This document shows, piece after piece, positions 44,581 through 52,469 of a stretch of DNA of 64,000 nucleotides (position 1 is the first letter of the stretch; each line of letters begins with the position of its first letter). Under the pieces are notes generated by a model. It was not told the origin of the DNA. It saw nothing but the letters and a program-made list of their open reading frames with translations, and did not search any database. Source of the DNA: Bradyrhizobium sp. CB2312 (GTDB taxonomy: Bacteria > Pseudomonadota > Alphaproteobacteria > Rhizobiales > Xanthobacteraceae); contig NZ_CP121668.1 of assembly GCF_029714425.1 (NCBI RefSeq), forward strand, positions 8,949,501-9,013,500. The letters are read 5' to 3'. The position numbers were made by a program, and so were the translations under genes.

Positions 44581-45507
44581 ATGAACCTGCGTCAGCTCGA
44601 AATCCTGCGTGCCGTCATCCGCCACCGCACCACGGTGGCGGCGGCCGACGAGCTGGCGCTGTCGCAGCCCGCCGTCAGCAACGCGCTGAAGACGATGGAG
44701 GCGCAGGCGGGCTTTGCGTTGTTCGAGCGCGTCAACAACCGGCTGTTTCCGACGGCGGAAGCGATGGCGCTCTACAAGGAGAGCGAGGCGATCTTCGCGC
44801 TGCACGCCAAGCTCGAGAACCGCGTGCGCGATCTGCGCGAGAACCGCTCCGGGCATCTCGCCATCGTGGCGACGCCCCCGCTCGCCTACAGCATCATCCC
44901 GTCCGCATTGTCCGGCTTCCTGCGCCGCCGCCCGGAGACGCGCGTGTTCTTCGACGTGCGACGCTACGAGGGCATCATCGAGGGCGTGCTCAGCCGCGTC
45001 GCCGAACTCGGCTTCGCGCTCGGGCTGACGCATCATCCGGGCATTGCGCATGAGGTAGTGCATACCGGCGAGATGGTCTGCGTGCTGCCGCCGCAGCATC
45101 CGCTCGCAGGCAAACCGGTGATCTCGGCCGCGGACCTGTCCGGCCTGCCCTTCATCGGGCTCGAACGCGGCACACGGCTTGGCGAAGCCGTGCGCGACAG
45201 TTTTGCCCGAGCCGGCGCGCCGTTCCGGCCGACCGTCGAGGTGCGCTACTGCAACACGGCCTGCGTGCTCGCCGCCGCCGGCGTCGGCGCCGCGGTGGTC
45301 GATCCGTTCTCGCCGCGGCAGAACGGCGGCAGCGGCCTCGTGGTGCGACCGTTCGCGCCGACGACGCACGCGGTCGCTTACATGCTATGGTCGGAAGCCG
45401 AGCCGCTGTCGCGACTCGCCAAGGCGTTTCTCAACGAGGTCCGCAAGGAGAGCGCGCATCTCGAGCGCACAGCGCCACACCAGCAACATGGGGCAGGAAG
45501 CGGCTGA
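44581..45507 (+). CDS. LysR-family regulator of the carbamoylase operon
   Basis: Regulator of 308 residues: winged helix (LRQLEILRAVIRHRTTVAAA then LALSQPAVSNALKTME, about 3-44) and effector domain (about 90-300). It is divergent from the nine-gene operon (152 bases between starts) and so is its likely activator. A TATAAT at 44565-44570 sits ten bases before the ATG, with a poor -35; if it is the true -10 the mRNA would be nearly leaderless, or the protein may start further on. Related to the LysR at 34758 only in the DNA-binding half. Confidence 0.92.
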   Translation: MNLRQLEILRAVIRHRTTVAAADELALSQPAVSNALKTMEAQAGFALFERVNNRLFPTAEAMALYKESEAIFALHAKLENRVRDLRENRSGHLAIVATPPLAYSIIPSALSGFLRRRPETRVFFDVRRYEGIIEGVLSRVAELGFALGLTHHPGIAHEVVHTGEMVCVLPPQHPLAGKPVISAADLSGLPFIGLERGTRLGEAVRDSFARAGAPFRPTVEVRYCNTACVLAAAGVGAAVVDPFSPRQNGGSGLVVRPFAPTTHAVAYMLWSEAEPLSRLAKAFLNEVRKESAHLERTAPHQQHGAGSG

Positions 45508-45536
45508 GCTTCGCAACCTTTTCATCCGGGGGGCAC

Positions 45537-46250
45537 ATGGCACGCATCACCATCATCGAGACCGGGCGGGTTCCGCAAAAGTATCGCGAGCGTCACGGCT
45601 CGTTTCCGGACATGTTCGAGCGCATGGTCCGCGCCGAGGATCCGACGACCACGGTGGACGTGGTCAGCATTCCCAATGGCGATGCGCTGCCCGATCCGCG
45701 CAAGCTCGAAGCCGTGCTGATCACCGGCGCTGCCGCCGGCGTCTATGACGGGCTCGACTGGATCGCGCCGCTCGAAGACTTCGTCCGCACCGCCTACACC
45801 AACAAGACGCCGATGGTCGGCGTCTGCTTCGGCCATCAACTGATCGCGCAGGCGCTCGGCGGCACCGTGCGCAAGTCGGAGAAGGGCTGGGGCATCGGGC
45901 GCCACGTCTATCGCGTGCTGCGGGAGAACGGCGTCGTCGATGGCGAAGCGGTCGCGATCGCTGCCTCACATCAGGATCAGGTGGTCGAGCCGCCGAAGGA
46001 CGCGCTGACAATCCTGTCCTCGGACTTCACCCCGCATGCCGGCCTGCTCTACGCCAACGGTTCGACGCTGACCGTGCAGCCGCATCCGGAATTCGACGCG
46101 GCGTTCGCAGAAGTGTGCTGCGAGCTACGCGACGGCAAGGCGCCGGACGATGTCGTTGCCACGGCCAGGGCGTCGCTGGCGGAGCCGATGGACAACGCGA
46201 AGCTGGGCGGGGCGATTACGCGGTTCTTGGCGAAGCGTACGGCGACCTAA
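45537..46250 (+). CDS. Class I glutamine amidotransferase-like protein
   Basis: Protein of 237 residues with the class I GATase fold. Catalytic triad: nucleophile C97 in VCFGHQ, H183 and E185 in QPHPEF. GMP-synthase-like GATase of the kind found alone in catabolic operons (some remove gamma-glutamyl groups, as PuuD does). 29 bases after the LysR stop, same strand, so co-transcribed with it rather than with the divergent operon. Partner synthase domain absent. Confidence 0.9.
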   Translation: MARITIIETGRVPQKYRERHGSFPDMFERMVRAEDPTTTVDVVSIPNGDALPDPRKLEAVLITGAAAGVYDGLDWIAPLEDFVRTAYTNKTPMVGVCFGHQLIAQALGGTVRKSEKGWGIGRHVYRVLRENGVVDGEAVAIAASHQDQVVEPPKDALTILSSDFTPHAGLLYANGSTLTVQPHPEFDAAFAEVCCELRDGKAPDDVVATARASLAEPMDNAKLGGAITRFLAKRTAT

Positions 46251-46284
46251 GATTTAGTTCGCAACAGTCACCGCACGGCCTCTT

Positions 46285-46430
46285 CCCTTCTCCCCTTGCG
46301 GGAGAAGGTGGCGCGAAGCGCCGGATGAGGGGTTCTATCCGCACGCTAGACTACTCATGGGGGTAGATACCCCTCACCCGTCTCGCCGCTACGCGGCGAG
46401 CCACCCTCTCCCGCAAGGGGAGAGGGTGCA
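46285..46430. repeat. Multi-hairpin intergenic repeat, family A, copy 1
   Basis: Left arm CCCTTCTCCCCTTGCGGGAG, right arm CCCTCTCCCGCAAGGGGAGAG, reverse complements of each other apart from one change. Interior includes sub-hairpins GGCGCGAAGCGCC and CTCGCCGCTACGCGGCGAG and the pair GATGAGGGG / CCCCTCA. It lies between the convergent GATase and DUF1348 genes. Confidence 0.85.
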
Positions 46431-46458
46431 GTGCACTTGCCGCGCTATCTCGCGAAGA

Positions 46459-46926
46459 TCAAAACGGATCCGTCCCCAGCCCGGGCACGTCGGCCGGCCG
46501 CGGCCCGGGCGCGGCCCAGTGAAACCGGCGATCCTTCTCGGCAATCGCGATGTCGTTGATCGAGGCTTCGCGCCGCTTCATCAAGCCGTGCTCGTCGAAC
46601 TCCCACTGTTCGTTGCCGTAGGAGCGATACCACTGGCCTTTTCCGTCGTGCCATTCGTACTGGAAGCGCACGGCGATGCGGTTGCCGTCGAAGGCCCAGA
46701 GGTCCTTGATCAGGCGATAGTCGTGCTCCTTCTCCCACTTGCGGGTGAGGAAGGCGACGATGGCCTCGCGGCCCTGGAACACTTCGGAGCGGTTACGCCA
46801 GCGGCTGTCCTCGGTATAGGCGAGCGAGACTTTCACCGGATCGCGCGAATTCCAGGCATCCTCGGCCATGCGCGCCTTTTGCGCGGCGGTCTCACGGGTG
46901 AAGGGCGGGAGTGGCGGGCGCGACAT
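46459..46926 (-). CDS. DUF1348 / nuclear-transport-factor-2-like protein
   Basis: Small cytoplasmic protein of 155 residues; SnoaL/NTF2-like cone fold. Conserved DUF1348 segments: [20 protein letters not shown] (about 10-28), the [10 protein letters not shown] motif (about 38-47) and [15 protein letters not shown] (about 105-119). Molecular function is not known for this family; members are thought to be enzymes or ligand binders. It follows ybgC on the same strand, 96 bases apart. Confidence 0.85.
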   Translation of the reverse strand: MSRPPLPPFTRETAAQKARMAEDAWNSRDPVKVSLAYTEDSRWRNRSEVFQGREAIVAFLTRKWEKEHDYRLIKDLWAFDGNRIAVRFQYEWHDGKGQWYRSYGNEQWEFDEHGLMKRREASINDIAIAEKDRRFHWAAPGPRPADVPGLGTDPF

Positions 46927-47021
46927 GGTAGCCTCATCGGGTTGGTGGCGGCCGCAAATCTATCCCCGCACGCGGTGGAGTCGATAGGCTGTCAGCTATT
47001 GGCCGATCACTTATCGGGCGA

Positions 47022-47471
47022 TCAGGAAATCAAATCGGCTTTCATCAGCGCACGGATCGATTTCGGGATCGGCTGGGCGCGGCCGCCGCTGATGAAGGCG
47101 ACGCGGACCTCGGCCTTCACCAGCACGTCTTCGCCGCGCCGCACCTCCTGCGCCAGCATGATCGAGGCGCCCTTCACCGCGACCGGCCAGGTCACGACGT
47201 CGAGCACATCGTCCATCCGTGCGGGCTTGAGGAAATCGAGGTGCATCGAGCGAACGACAAAGGCAAAGCCGGCGCCTTCCGTTTCGACCTGCTCGAACAG
47301 AGCCTGCTGCTCGGCGCCCATCAGCCTGAGATGATTGGTGCGCCCGCGCTCCATGTAGCGCAGATAATTGGCGTGATAGACGATGCCGGAAAAATCCGTG
47401 TCCTCGTAATAGACGCGGACCTGCATGTGATGGCGGCCGTCGCGGATCTCGCCGTCGAGATGGGCAGTCAT
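47022..47471 (-). CDS. ybgC: YbgC-type acyl-CoA thioesterase (hot-dog fold)
   Basis: Thioesterase of 149 residues. YYEDTDFSGIVYHANYLRYM (about 21-40) carries the catalytic Asp and the HANY motif of YbgC/FadM-type enzymes, which hydrolyse acyl-CoA and are normally encoded just before tolQRA. Here no tol or pal gene follows; the next gene (46459) is DUF1348. It begins with ATG overlapping the restored stop of the toxin reading frame (ATGA, 47468-47471), so it may be translationally coupled to that gene. Confidence 0.9.
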   Translation of the reverse strand: MTAHLDGEIRDGRHHMQVRVYYEDTDFSGIVYHANYLRYMERGRTNHLRLMGAEQQALFEQVETEGAGFAFVVRSMHLDFLKPARMDDVLDVVTWPVAVKGASIMLAQEVRRGEDVLVKAEVRVAFISGGRAQPIPKSIRALMKADLIS

Positions 47472-47757
47472 TTCGGAAACTCTCGCTTTATGTCTCGACG
47501 TCCATCCAAGACCCGCACAATGACTATGCGATCAGTCTGGACGAGGTAAAAGGCAAATAACCATCGATCGACAGCCCCCGAAGCGACGCCCTTAGCTCAC
47601 TCCGATCTGGTCCTAGAAACGGGAATTGTCGCAACTCATCGAATCGCTCCGAGAACCTTGCAGCCAATCGATCCGCTGCCGCTAGGCTACGCTCGGCGAG
47701 ATATGAATGGATATCAAGAAGGTCCGTGCGAGCGCGCAAGGACAAAACGACCTGCAC
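47468..47757 (-). pseudogene. RelE/ParE-type toxin gene with frameshift
   Basis: Codons from the GTG at 47757 give a ParE-like N-terminus (LSLRARTDLLDIHSYLAERS, and later LRGLSIDGYL) up to residue 66. Then the frame falls into unrelated sequence and stops at a TAG at 47524. In the second frame the same DNA goes on as FYLVQTDRIVIVRVLDGRRD and stops at TGA 47468-47470. That is exactly the conserved ParE C-terminus, so one base is missing around 47565. Restored, the toxin would have about 95 residues. It could be an inactive remnant, a programmed slip or a sequence error. Confidence 0.8.
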
Positions 47758-47763
47758 GCGTCC

Positions 47764-47973
47764 CTACCGCTTCGCCCGAGTTTGCTTGAGAAACTCGTCA
47801 AGGTCCCAAGGGACCACGCGCTCAGCCTCTACGTCCGCCATCCCTTCATCGATCGCATCTTTGAGAGCCCGAAACTTCTTGGCTTGCGACAACAAATAAT
47901 CGGCCGCGGACTCCTGCAGTTCCTCAGGCAGCAGCTCAAGAGCTTCGACAGCTTTCTCGATGGCAGAACTCAT
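47764..47973 (-). CDS. Putative antitoxin partner of the ParE-type toxin
   Basis: Acidic protein of 69 residues, ending six bases before the toxin GTG. The central LPEELQESAADYLLSQAKKF segment is helical and LSQ-rich as in small antitoxins; the C-terminus (DVEAERVVPWDLDEFLKQTR) would be the toxin-binding tail. Starts at the ATG at 47973. I assign the function mainly from its size, charge, order (antitoxin before toxin) and spacing. The antitoxin appears intact although the toxin is frameshifted. Confidence 0.7.
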   Translation of the reverse strand: MSSAIEKAVEALELLPEELQESAADYLLSQAKKFRALKDAIDEGMADVEAERVVPWDLDEFLKQTRAKR

Positions 47974-48032
47974 CGCATCAATATAGCGCAGCCTTAGACG
48001 GGTGCCCAGATGCCTCACCCGAAATTTGAAGG

Positions 48033-48947
48033 CTACACCACCAGCGGTCCCCGCCCCAGCGTCACCTCGACGATCTCGGGCGGCACGCCGACGCGGATCG
48101 GCATCAAGCTGCAACCAAGTCCGCCCGAGATGATGACGTCGCATTTCATCCTGACATGACCATAGGCGAGCTTCCCGCTATTCGGACCCCGAACAGCCGG
48201 CGACCAGCCGAGCACGCGGACCTGGCCGCCATGGGTGTGACCGGACAGCTGCAGCGCGACGCGCGCCGGCACGCGCCAGGCGATGTTGGGCTCATGCGCG
48301 AGCAGGATGATTGGCGCATCGTCGGTGACTTTTGCCAGCGTGCCCTCGAGATCGTCGACACCGAACCGCGCCGTGCTCCGGAAGCGCTGCGCCGGCGCAA
48401 AGGCGAGCTGATCGCCGAGGCCGGCGAGCCAGAAGGAGCGGCCGCCCTTGGTGAGGCGCACGGCGTCGTTCTCGTAGACGGGAATGCCGGCCGCCTCCAG
48501 CGCGCGGTGCGCGATGGTCGGCCCGCGCCAGGCTCGCTGCACAATCCTGTCGTCCCAATAATCGTGGTTGCCCATGACGGCGTGAACGCCGAGCGGTGCC
48601 TTGAGGCCGGCGAGCACCCTCGCCCATTCGCTCGACGGAATGATGCGCGTGACCTGGTGAACGCCGGCGACATAATCGCCGAGCAGCACGATCAGGTCGG
48701 CATTCAACGCGTTGGTACGATCGACGATCGCCTCGATCCGCTCCAGCGACATCCAGGGATCGCAGGCATGGATGTCGGCGACCGCCGCGATCTTCAACGG
48801 GAAATCCGCCGGCCATTGCCGCGGGGTGGGATGATAGCGGGTGACACGGAGCCGCATCGGCTCGACGCCGACGCCATAGGCGGCGGTCGAGACGCCGAGG
48901 GCGGACAGGCCGCCGATGGACCGGATGAGATGACGACGCGAGATCAT
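48033..48947 (-). CDS. Metallophosphoesterase, Tat-type signal
   Basis: Calcineurin-like phosphoesterase of 304 residues. All five metal-ligand motifs are present: ADIHACD (D-x-H, about 58), GDYVAG, GNHDYW (about 126), LLAHEPN, GHTHGGQ (about 238). The N-terminus MISRRHLIRSIGGLSALG carries an SRRHLI twin-arginine motif, so it may be exported. Related to UDP-2,3-diacylglucosamine hydrolase-like and YkuE phosphoesterases. Substrate unknown. On the minus strand between ruvB and the toxin-antitoxin pair. Confidence 0.9.
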   Translation of the reverse strand: MISRRHLIRSIGGLSALGVSTAAYGVGVEPMRLRVTRYHPTPRQWPADFPLKIAAVADIHACDPWMSLERIEAIVDRTNALNADLIVLLGDYVAGVHQVTRIIPSSEWARVLAGLKAPLGVHAVMGNHDYWDDRIVQRAWRGPTIAHRALEAAGIPVYENDAVRLTKGGRSFWLAGLGDQLAFAPAQRFRSTARFGVDDLEGTLAKVTDDAPIILLAHEPNIAWRVPARVALQLSGHTHGGQVRVLGWSPAVRGPNSGKLAYGHVRMKCDVIISGGLGCSLMPIRVGVPPEIVEVTLGRGPLVV

Positions 48948-49094
48948 TCAAGTCTGCTTCTGATGCGGCGTTTGATGCGGTCCGATTGAAGCGGAATTGG
49001 GGTGCGGTGGTGCAGACCGCCTGCATCCTCGTGCAAATTGCCTGCACAAAGATTACCGGAAGTTCATGACAACCGGACCCTTGCTTCGACGCGA

Positions 49095-50153
49095 TCAGTC
49101 GTCGCTCTCGTCCGTGCCGAACAGGCCGAACTGTGCCGCCGCATCGCGCGAGGGCTCGGCGATGCCTAGGTGGCGGAAGGCGTGCGAGGTGAGCAGCCGG
49201 CCGCGCGGCGTGCGCTGGAGATAGCCGCACTGGATCAGATAAGGCTCGATGATGTCCTCGATCGCATCGCGCGGCTCGGACAGCGCCGCGGCCATCGTCT
49301 CGACCCCGACCGGGCCGCCGCCATAGTTGAGCGCGATGGTCGAGAGATAGCGGCGGTCCATGGCGTCCAGGCCCGCCGCGTCGACCTCGAGCGCGCTCAG
49401 CGCGTGGTCGGCGATCTTGCGGTCGATCTTGTCGGCATTGGCGGCTGAAGCGAAATCGCGCACGCGGCGGAGCAGACGGCCGGCGATGCGCGGCGTGCCG
49501 CGGGCGCGGCGCGCGATCTCGTTGGCGCCATCAGTGCTCATGCCGACATTGAGAACACGGGCGCCGCGCGTGACGATGCTCTCGAGCTCCTCGATCGTGT
49601 AGAAATTGAGCCGGACCGGAATGCCGAACCGGTCGCGCAAGGGATTGGTGAGCAGGCCGGCGCGCGTGGTGGCGCCGACAAGGGTGAATTTCGACAGCTC
49701 GATCTTCACCGAGCGCGCCGCCGGTCCCTCGCCGATGATCAGGTCGAGCTGAAAGTCCTCCATCGCGGGATAGAGCACTTCTTCGACCGCGGGGCTGAGG
49801 CGATGGATCTCGTCGATGAACAGCACGTCGCGCTCTTCGAGATTGGTGAGCAGCGCGGCGAGATCGCCGGCCTTGGCGATGACAGGGCCTGACGTCGCAC
49901 GAAAGCCGACGCCGAGCTCCTTCGCCACGATCTGCGCCAGCGTGGTCTTGCCGAGGCCGGGCGGACCGACGAACAGCACGTGATCGAGCGCCTCGCCACG
50001 CTTGCGCGCCGCCTCGATGAAGATCGAGAGGTTCTTGCGCGCCTGCTGCTGGCCGACGAAGTCGGACAGCGATTGCGGTCGCAGCGCAGTGTCGCCGACA
50101 TCGTCGCTGCGGCGCTCGGGCGAGACCATGCGATTGGCCTTGGGGTCGCTCAC
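49095..50153 (-). CDS. ruvB: Holliday junction branch-migration helicase RuvB
   Basis: AAA+ ATPase of 352 residues; hexameric rings drive branch migration of Holliday junctions held by RuvA. Motifs: Walker [14 protein letters not shown] (about 63-75), Walker [10 protein letters not shown] (about 115), arginine finger region [10 protein letters not shown], and the C-terminal winged helix [13 protein letters not shown]. Overlaps the 3' end of ruvA by four bases. The acidic C-terminal end (GTDESDD) is normal. Confidence 0.97.
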   Translation of the reverse strand: MSDPKANRMVSPERRSDDVGDTALRPQSLSDFVGQQQARKNLSIFIEAARKRGEALDHVLFVGPPGLGKTTLAQIVAKELGVGFRATSGPVIAKAGDLAALLTNLEERDVLFIDEIHRLSPAVEEVLYPAMEDFQLDLIIGEGPAARSVKIELSKFTLVGATTRAGLLTNPLRDRFGIPVRLNFYTIEELESIVTRGARVLNVGMSTDGANEIARRARGTPRIAGRLLRRVRDFASAANADKIDRKIADHALSALEVDAAGLDAMDRRYLSTIALNYGGGPVGVETMAAALSEPRDAIEDIIEPYLIQCGYLQRTPRGRLLTSHAFRHLGIAEPSRDAAAQFGLFGTDESDD

Positions 50154-50767
50154 TTCGCGAGCTCCTTCAGGCCGAGGCGAATGAGCTGCGCGGTCTCGGC
50201 GCCTTCACCCGCGCTGCGCGAGGCTGACGCGATGGCCGCGGCGGCCTGCGGCTGGCCATAACCCAGATTGACCAGGGCGGAGATCGCATCCGCAACGGGG
50301 CGCGGCGCGCGCTGGTCGTCGACGGCACCGGCAAGATGAACCACGGCCGGATCGACATTGGCAAAGGCCGGCGCCTTGTCCTTCAATTCGGTGACGATGC
50401 GCTCGGCGACCTTGGGTCCGACGCCGGGCGTACGCGCCACCGCGGCCTTGTCGCGCAGCGCAATGGCGTTGGCGAGATCGGCCGGCACCAACGTGCCGAG
50501 CACCGCGAGCGCGACCTTGGCGCCGACGCCCTGCACGGTCTGGAGCAGGCGAAACCACTCGCGCTCCTGATCGGTGCGGAAGCCGAACAGTTTTATCTGG
50601 TCCTCGCGGACATAGGTCTCGATCGACAGCACGGCGGCTTCGCCGGGCGAGGGCAGATGCTGCAGCGTGCGCGACGAGCAGTGCACCTGATAGCCGACGC
50701 CGCCGACGTCGAGAATCACAAAATCCTCGCCGTAGGAATCGATCAGGCCCTTGAGCTTGCCGATCAT
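50150..50767 (-). CDS. ruvA: Holliday junction DNA-binding protein RuvA
   Basis: Tetrameric protein of 205 residues that binds four-way junctions and loads RuvB. OB domain ([30 protein letters not shown]), helix-hairpin-helix pair ([14 protein letters not shown] and [16 protein letters not shown], about 72-123) and a flexible linker followed by the UBA-like domain III (about 160-205). Overlaps ruvC by four bases upstream and ruvB downstream, in a tight operon. Confidence 0.97.
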   Translation of the reverse strand: MIGKLKGLIDSYGEDFVILDVGGVGYQVHCSSRTLQHLPSPGEAAVLSIETYVREDQIKLFGFRTDQEREWFRLLQTVQGVGAKVALAVLGTLVPADLANAIALRDKAAVARTPGVGPKVAERIVTELKDKAPAFANVDPAVVHLAGAVDDQRAPRPVADAISALVNLGYGQPQAAAAIASASRSAGEGAETAQLIRLGLKELAK

Positions 50768-51291
50768 AACCCCGCCACCTTCAGCCTGAGCGCCGTGCTT
50801 TGGCGGTGGTGGGCGTGGGTGATCGCGATGGCGAGCGCGTCGGCGGCGTCCGCGGACGGCGGCTCGGCTTTCGGCAGCAATATCTTCAGCATCATCGCGA
50901 TCTGTTGCTTGTCGGCGTGACCGGCGCCGACCACGGTCTTCTTGACCTGGTTCGGCGCGTATTCGGCGACAGAGATGCCGAACATTGCGGGCGCCAGCAT
51001 GGCGACGCCGCGGGCCTGGCCGAGCTTCAGTGTCGCGACGCCGTCCTTGTTTACAAAGGTCTGCTCGACCGCTGCTTCCATCGGCTGGTGGCTGGACAGG
51101 ACGGAAGCGAGCTCCTCGTGGATCGCGAGCAGTCGGCTCGACAGCGGCAAATCGTCCGGCGGTTCCACCGAACCGCAGGCGACGTAGATCAAACGATTGC
51201 CCTCAGCCTCGATCACGCCCCAGCCGGTGCGGCGCAGGCCGGGGTCGATGCCGATGATGCGAACGGGGCCACGAATCGGGAGCGCGGTCAT
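50764..51291 (-). CDS. ruvC: Holliday junction endonuclease RuvC
   Basis: Resolvase of 175 residues with the RNase H fold. Catalytic acids: Asp in [14 protein letters not shown] (about 14), Glu in [11 protein letters not shown] (about 72), and Asp pair in [15 protein letters not shown]. Start ATG at 51291 gives the usual N-terminus. First gene of ruvCAB; yebC lies 226 bases upstream across a palindromic repeat. Confidence 0.95.
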   Translation of the reverse strand: MTALPIRGPVRIIGIDPGLRRTGWGVIEAEGNRLIYVACGSVEPPDDLPLSSRLLAIHEELASVLSSHQPMEAAVEQTFVNKDGVATLKLGQARGVAMLAPAMFGISVAEYAPNQVKKTVVGAGHADKQQIAMMLKILLPKAEPPSADAADALAIAITHAHHRQSTALRLKVAGL

Positions 51292-51394
51292 GGGCCAGTG
51301 ATAGCGGCTGGCTGCGATGGGGGAAACAGAAACAGAACGGAAGTAACAGGGGAAAGGCAGATGGTCGGATGGCATCCGCCCTGCATTCCGCAAT

Positions 51395-51493
51395 CATACC
51401 CCGCGAAAGCGGGGTATCCAGTACGCCGCGGCCTATCCGTACCCCTCAGGCGTCTCGGAGTACTGGATCGCCCGCTTTCGCGGGCGATGACAG
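51395..51493. repeat. Palindromic intergenic repeat, family C
   Basis: Inverted repeat with ATACCCCGCGAAAGCGGGGT at the left (a hairpin in itself), CCAGTAC and its complement GTACTGG facing one another about 25 bases apart, and CGCCCGCTTTCGCGGGCG at the right (also a hairpin). It lies between yebC (stop) and ruvC (start). Differs from families A and B in arm sequence. Confidence 0.7.
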
Positions 51494-51517
51494 CGGTGGA
51501 TGAGGCTACCGGACGGC

Positions 51518-52264
51518 CTACCCGCCCATCTTCGCCATCAGCGCGTCCGACACCTCGAAATTGGCATAGACGTTCTGGACGTCGTCGTGCTCGTTGAGCA
51601 GGTCCATCAGCTTGAGCAGCTTCTCGCCGGTCTCGTCGTCGACGGCGACCGTGTTCTGCGGCTTCCAGATCAGCGCGGCCTTGCGCGGCTCGCCGAACTT
51701 GGCCTCCAGCGCCTTGGCGACGTCGCGATAGCTCTCGGTCGAGGCGTAGATCTCGTGGCCGCCTTCGCCGGAGACGACGTCGTCGGCGCCGGCCTCGATC
51801 GCGGCATCGAGCACCGCGTCGTCATCGGCGACGCTGCGGTCGTACTCGATGATGCCGGTGCGGTCGAACATGAAGGAGACCGAGCCGGTTTCGCCGAGAT
51901 TGCCGCCCGACTTGGTGAAGAAGGAGCGGATGTCGGAGGCGGCGCGGTTGCGGTTGTCGGTCAGCGCCTCGACGATGACGGCGACACCGCCCGGGCCGTA
52001 GCCCTCGTAGCGGATCTCGTCATAGTTCTCGCCGTCGCTGCCGAGCGCCTTCTTGATGGCGCGCTCGATATTGTCCTTCGGCATGTTCTCCTGCCGCGCG
52101 GCGATCACGGCGGCGCGCAGGCGCGGGTTCATGTTCGGGTCAGGCGTGCCGAGCTTGGCGGCGACGGTGATTTCGCGCGCCAGCTTGCCGAACAGCTTCG
52201 ACTTCTGCGCATCCTGCCGCCCCTTGCGGTGCATGATGTTCTTGAATTGGGAATGTCCGGCCAT
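51518..52264 (-). CDS. yebC: YebC/PmpR family DNA-binding protein or translation factor
   Basis: Protein of 248 residues, the usual size, with the invariant N-terminus [21 protein letters not shown] and acidic patches. YebC-like proteins act as transcriptional regulators or relieve ribosome stalling at proline tracts. The gene is upstream of ruvCAB on the same strand, as in many proteobacteria. The ATG at 52264 is certain because the MAGHSQF start is invariant. Confidence 0.95.
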   Translation of the reverse strand: MAGHSQFKNIMHRKGRQDAQKSKLFGKLAREITVAAKLGTPDPNMNPRLRAAVIAARQENMPKDNIERAIKKALGSDGENYDEIRYEGYGPGGVAVIVEALTDNRNRAASDIRSFFTKSGGNLGETGSVSFMFDRTGIIEYDRSVADDDAVLDAAIEAGADDVVSGEGGHEIYASTESYRDVAKALEAKFGEPRKAALIWKPQNTVAVDDETGEKLLKLMDLLNEHDDVQNVYANFEVSDALMAKMGG

Positions 52265-52469
52265 GCGTGGTCTCGTAAAGGAATCGTGCGCCAAGGTGAG
52301 CTTAGGGAAGCGCGGCCTTATAGGCCGTCCACCCACCGGAATGAAAGGGGCTCTACGACTTTAAGGTAACACCGTACTGGCCCCTGCCTAGAGGTCAGGC
52401 ACCGTTAACCCTGATTTCATTCCGGACTGCGAAAATAGCGCCCGACCGTTCCCCGACAAGAGAAACCCG

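Noticed and set aside
46285..46430. Family A repeat as a Rho-independent terminator
   Set aside because: Strong hairpins but no U-tract on either strand; treated as a dispersed repeat.
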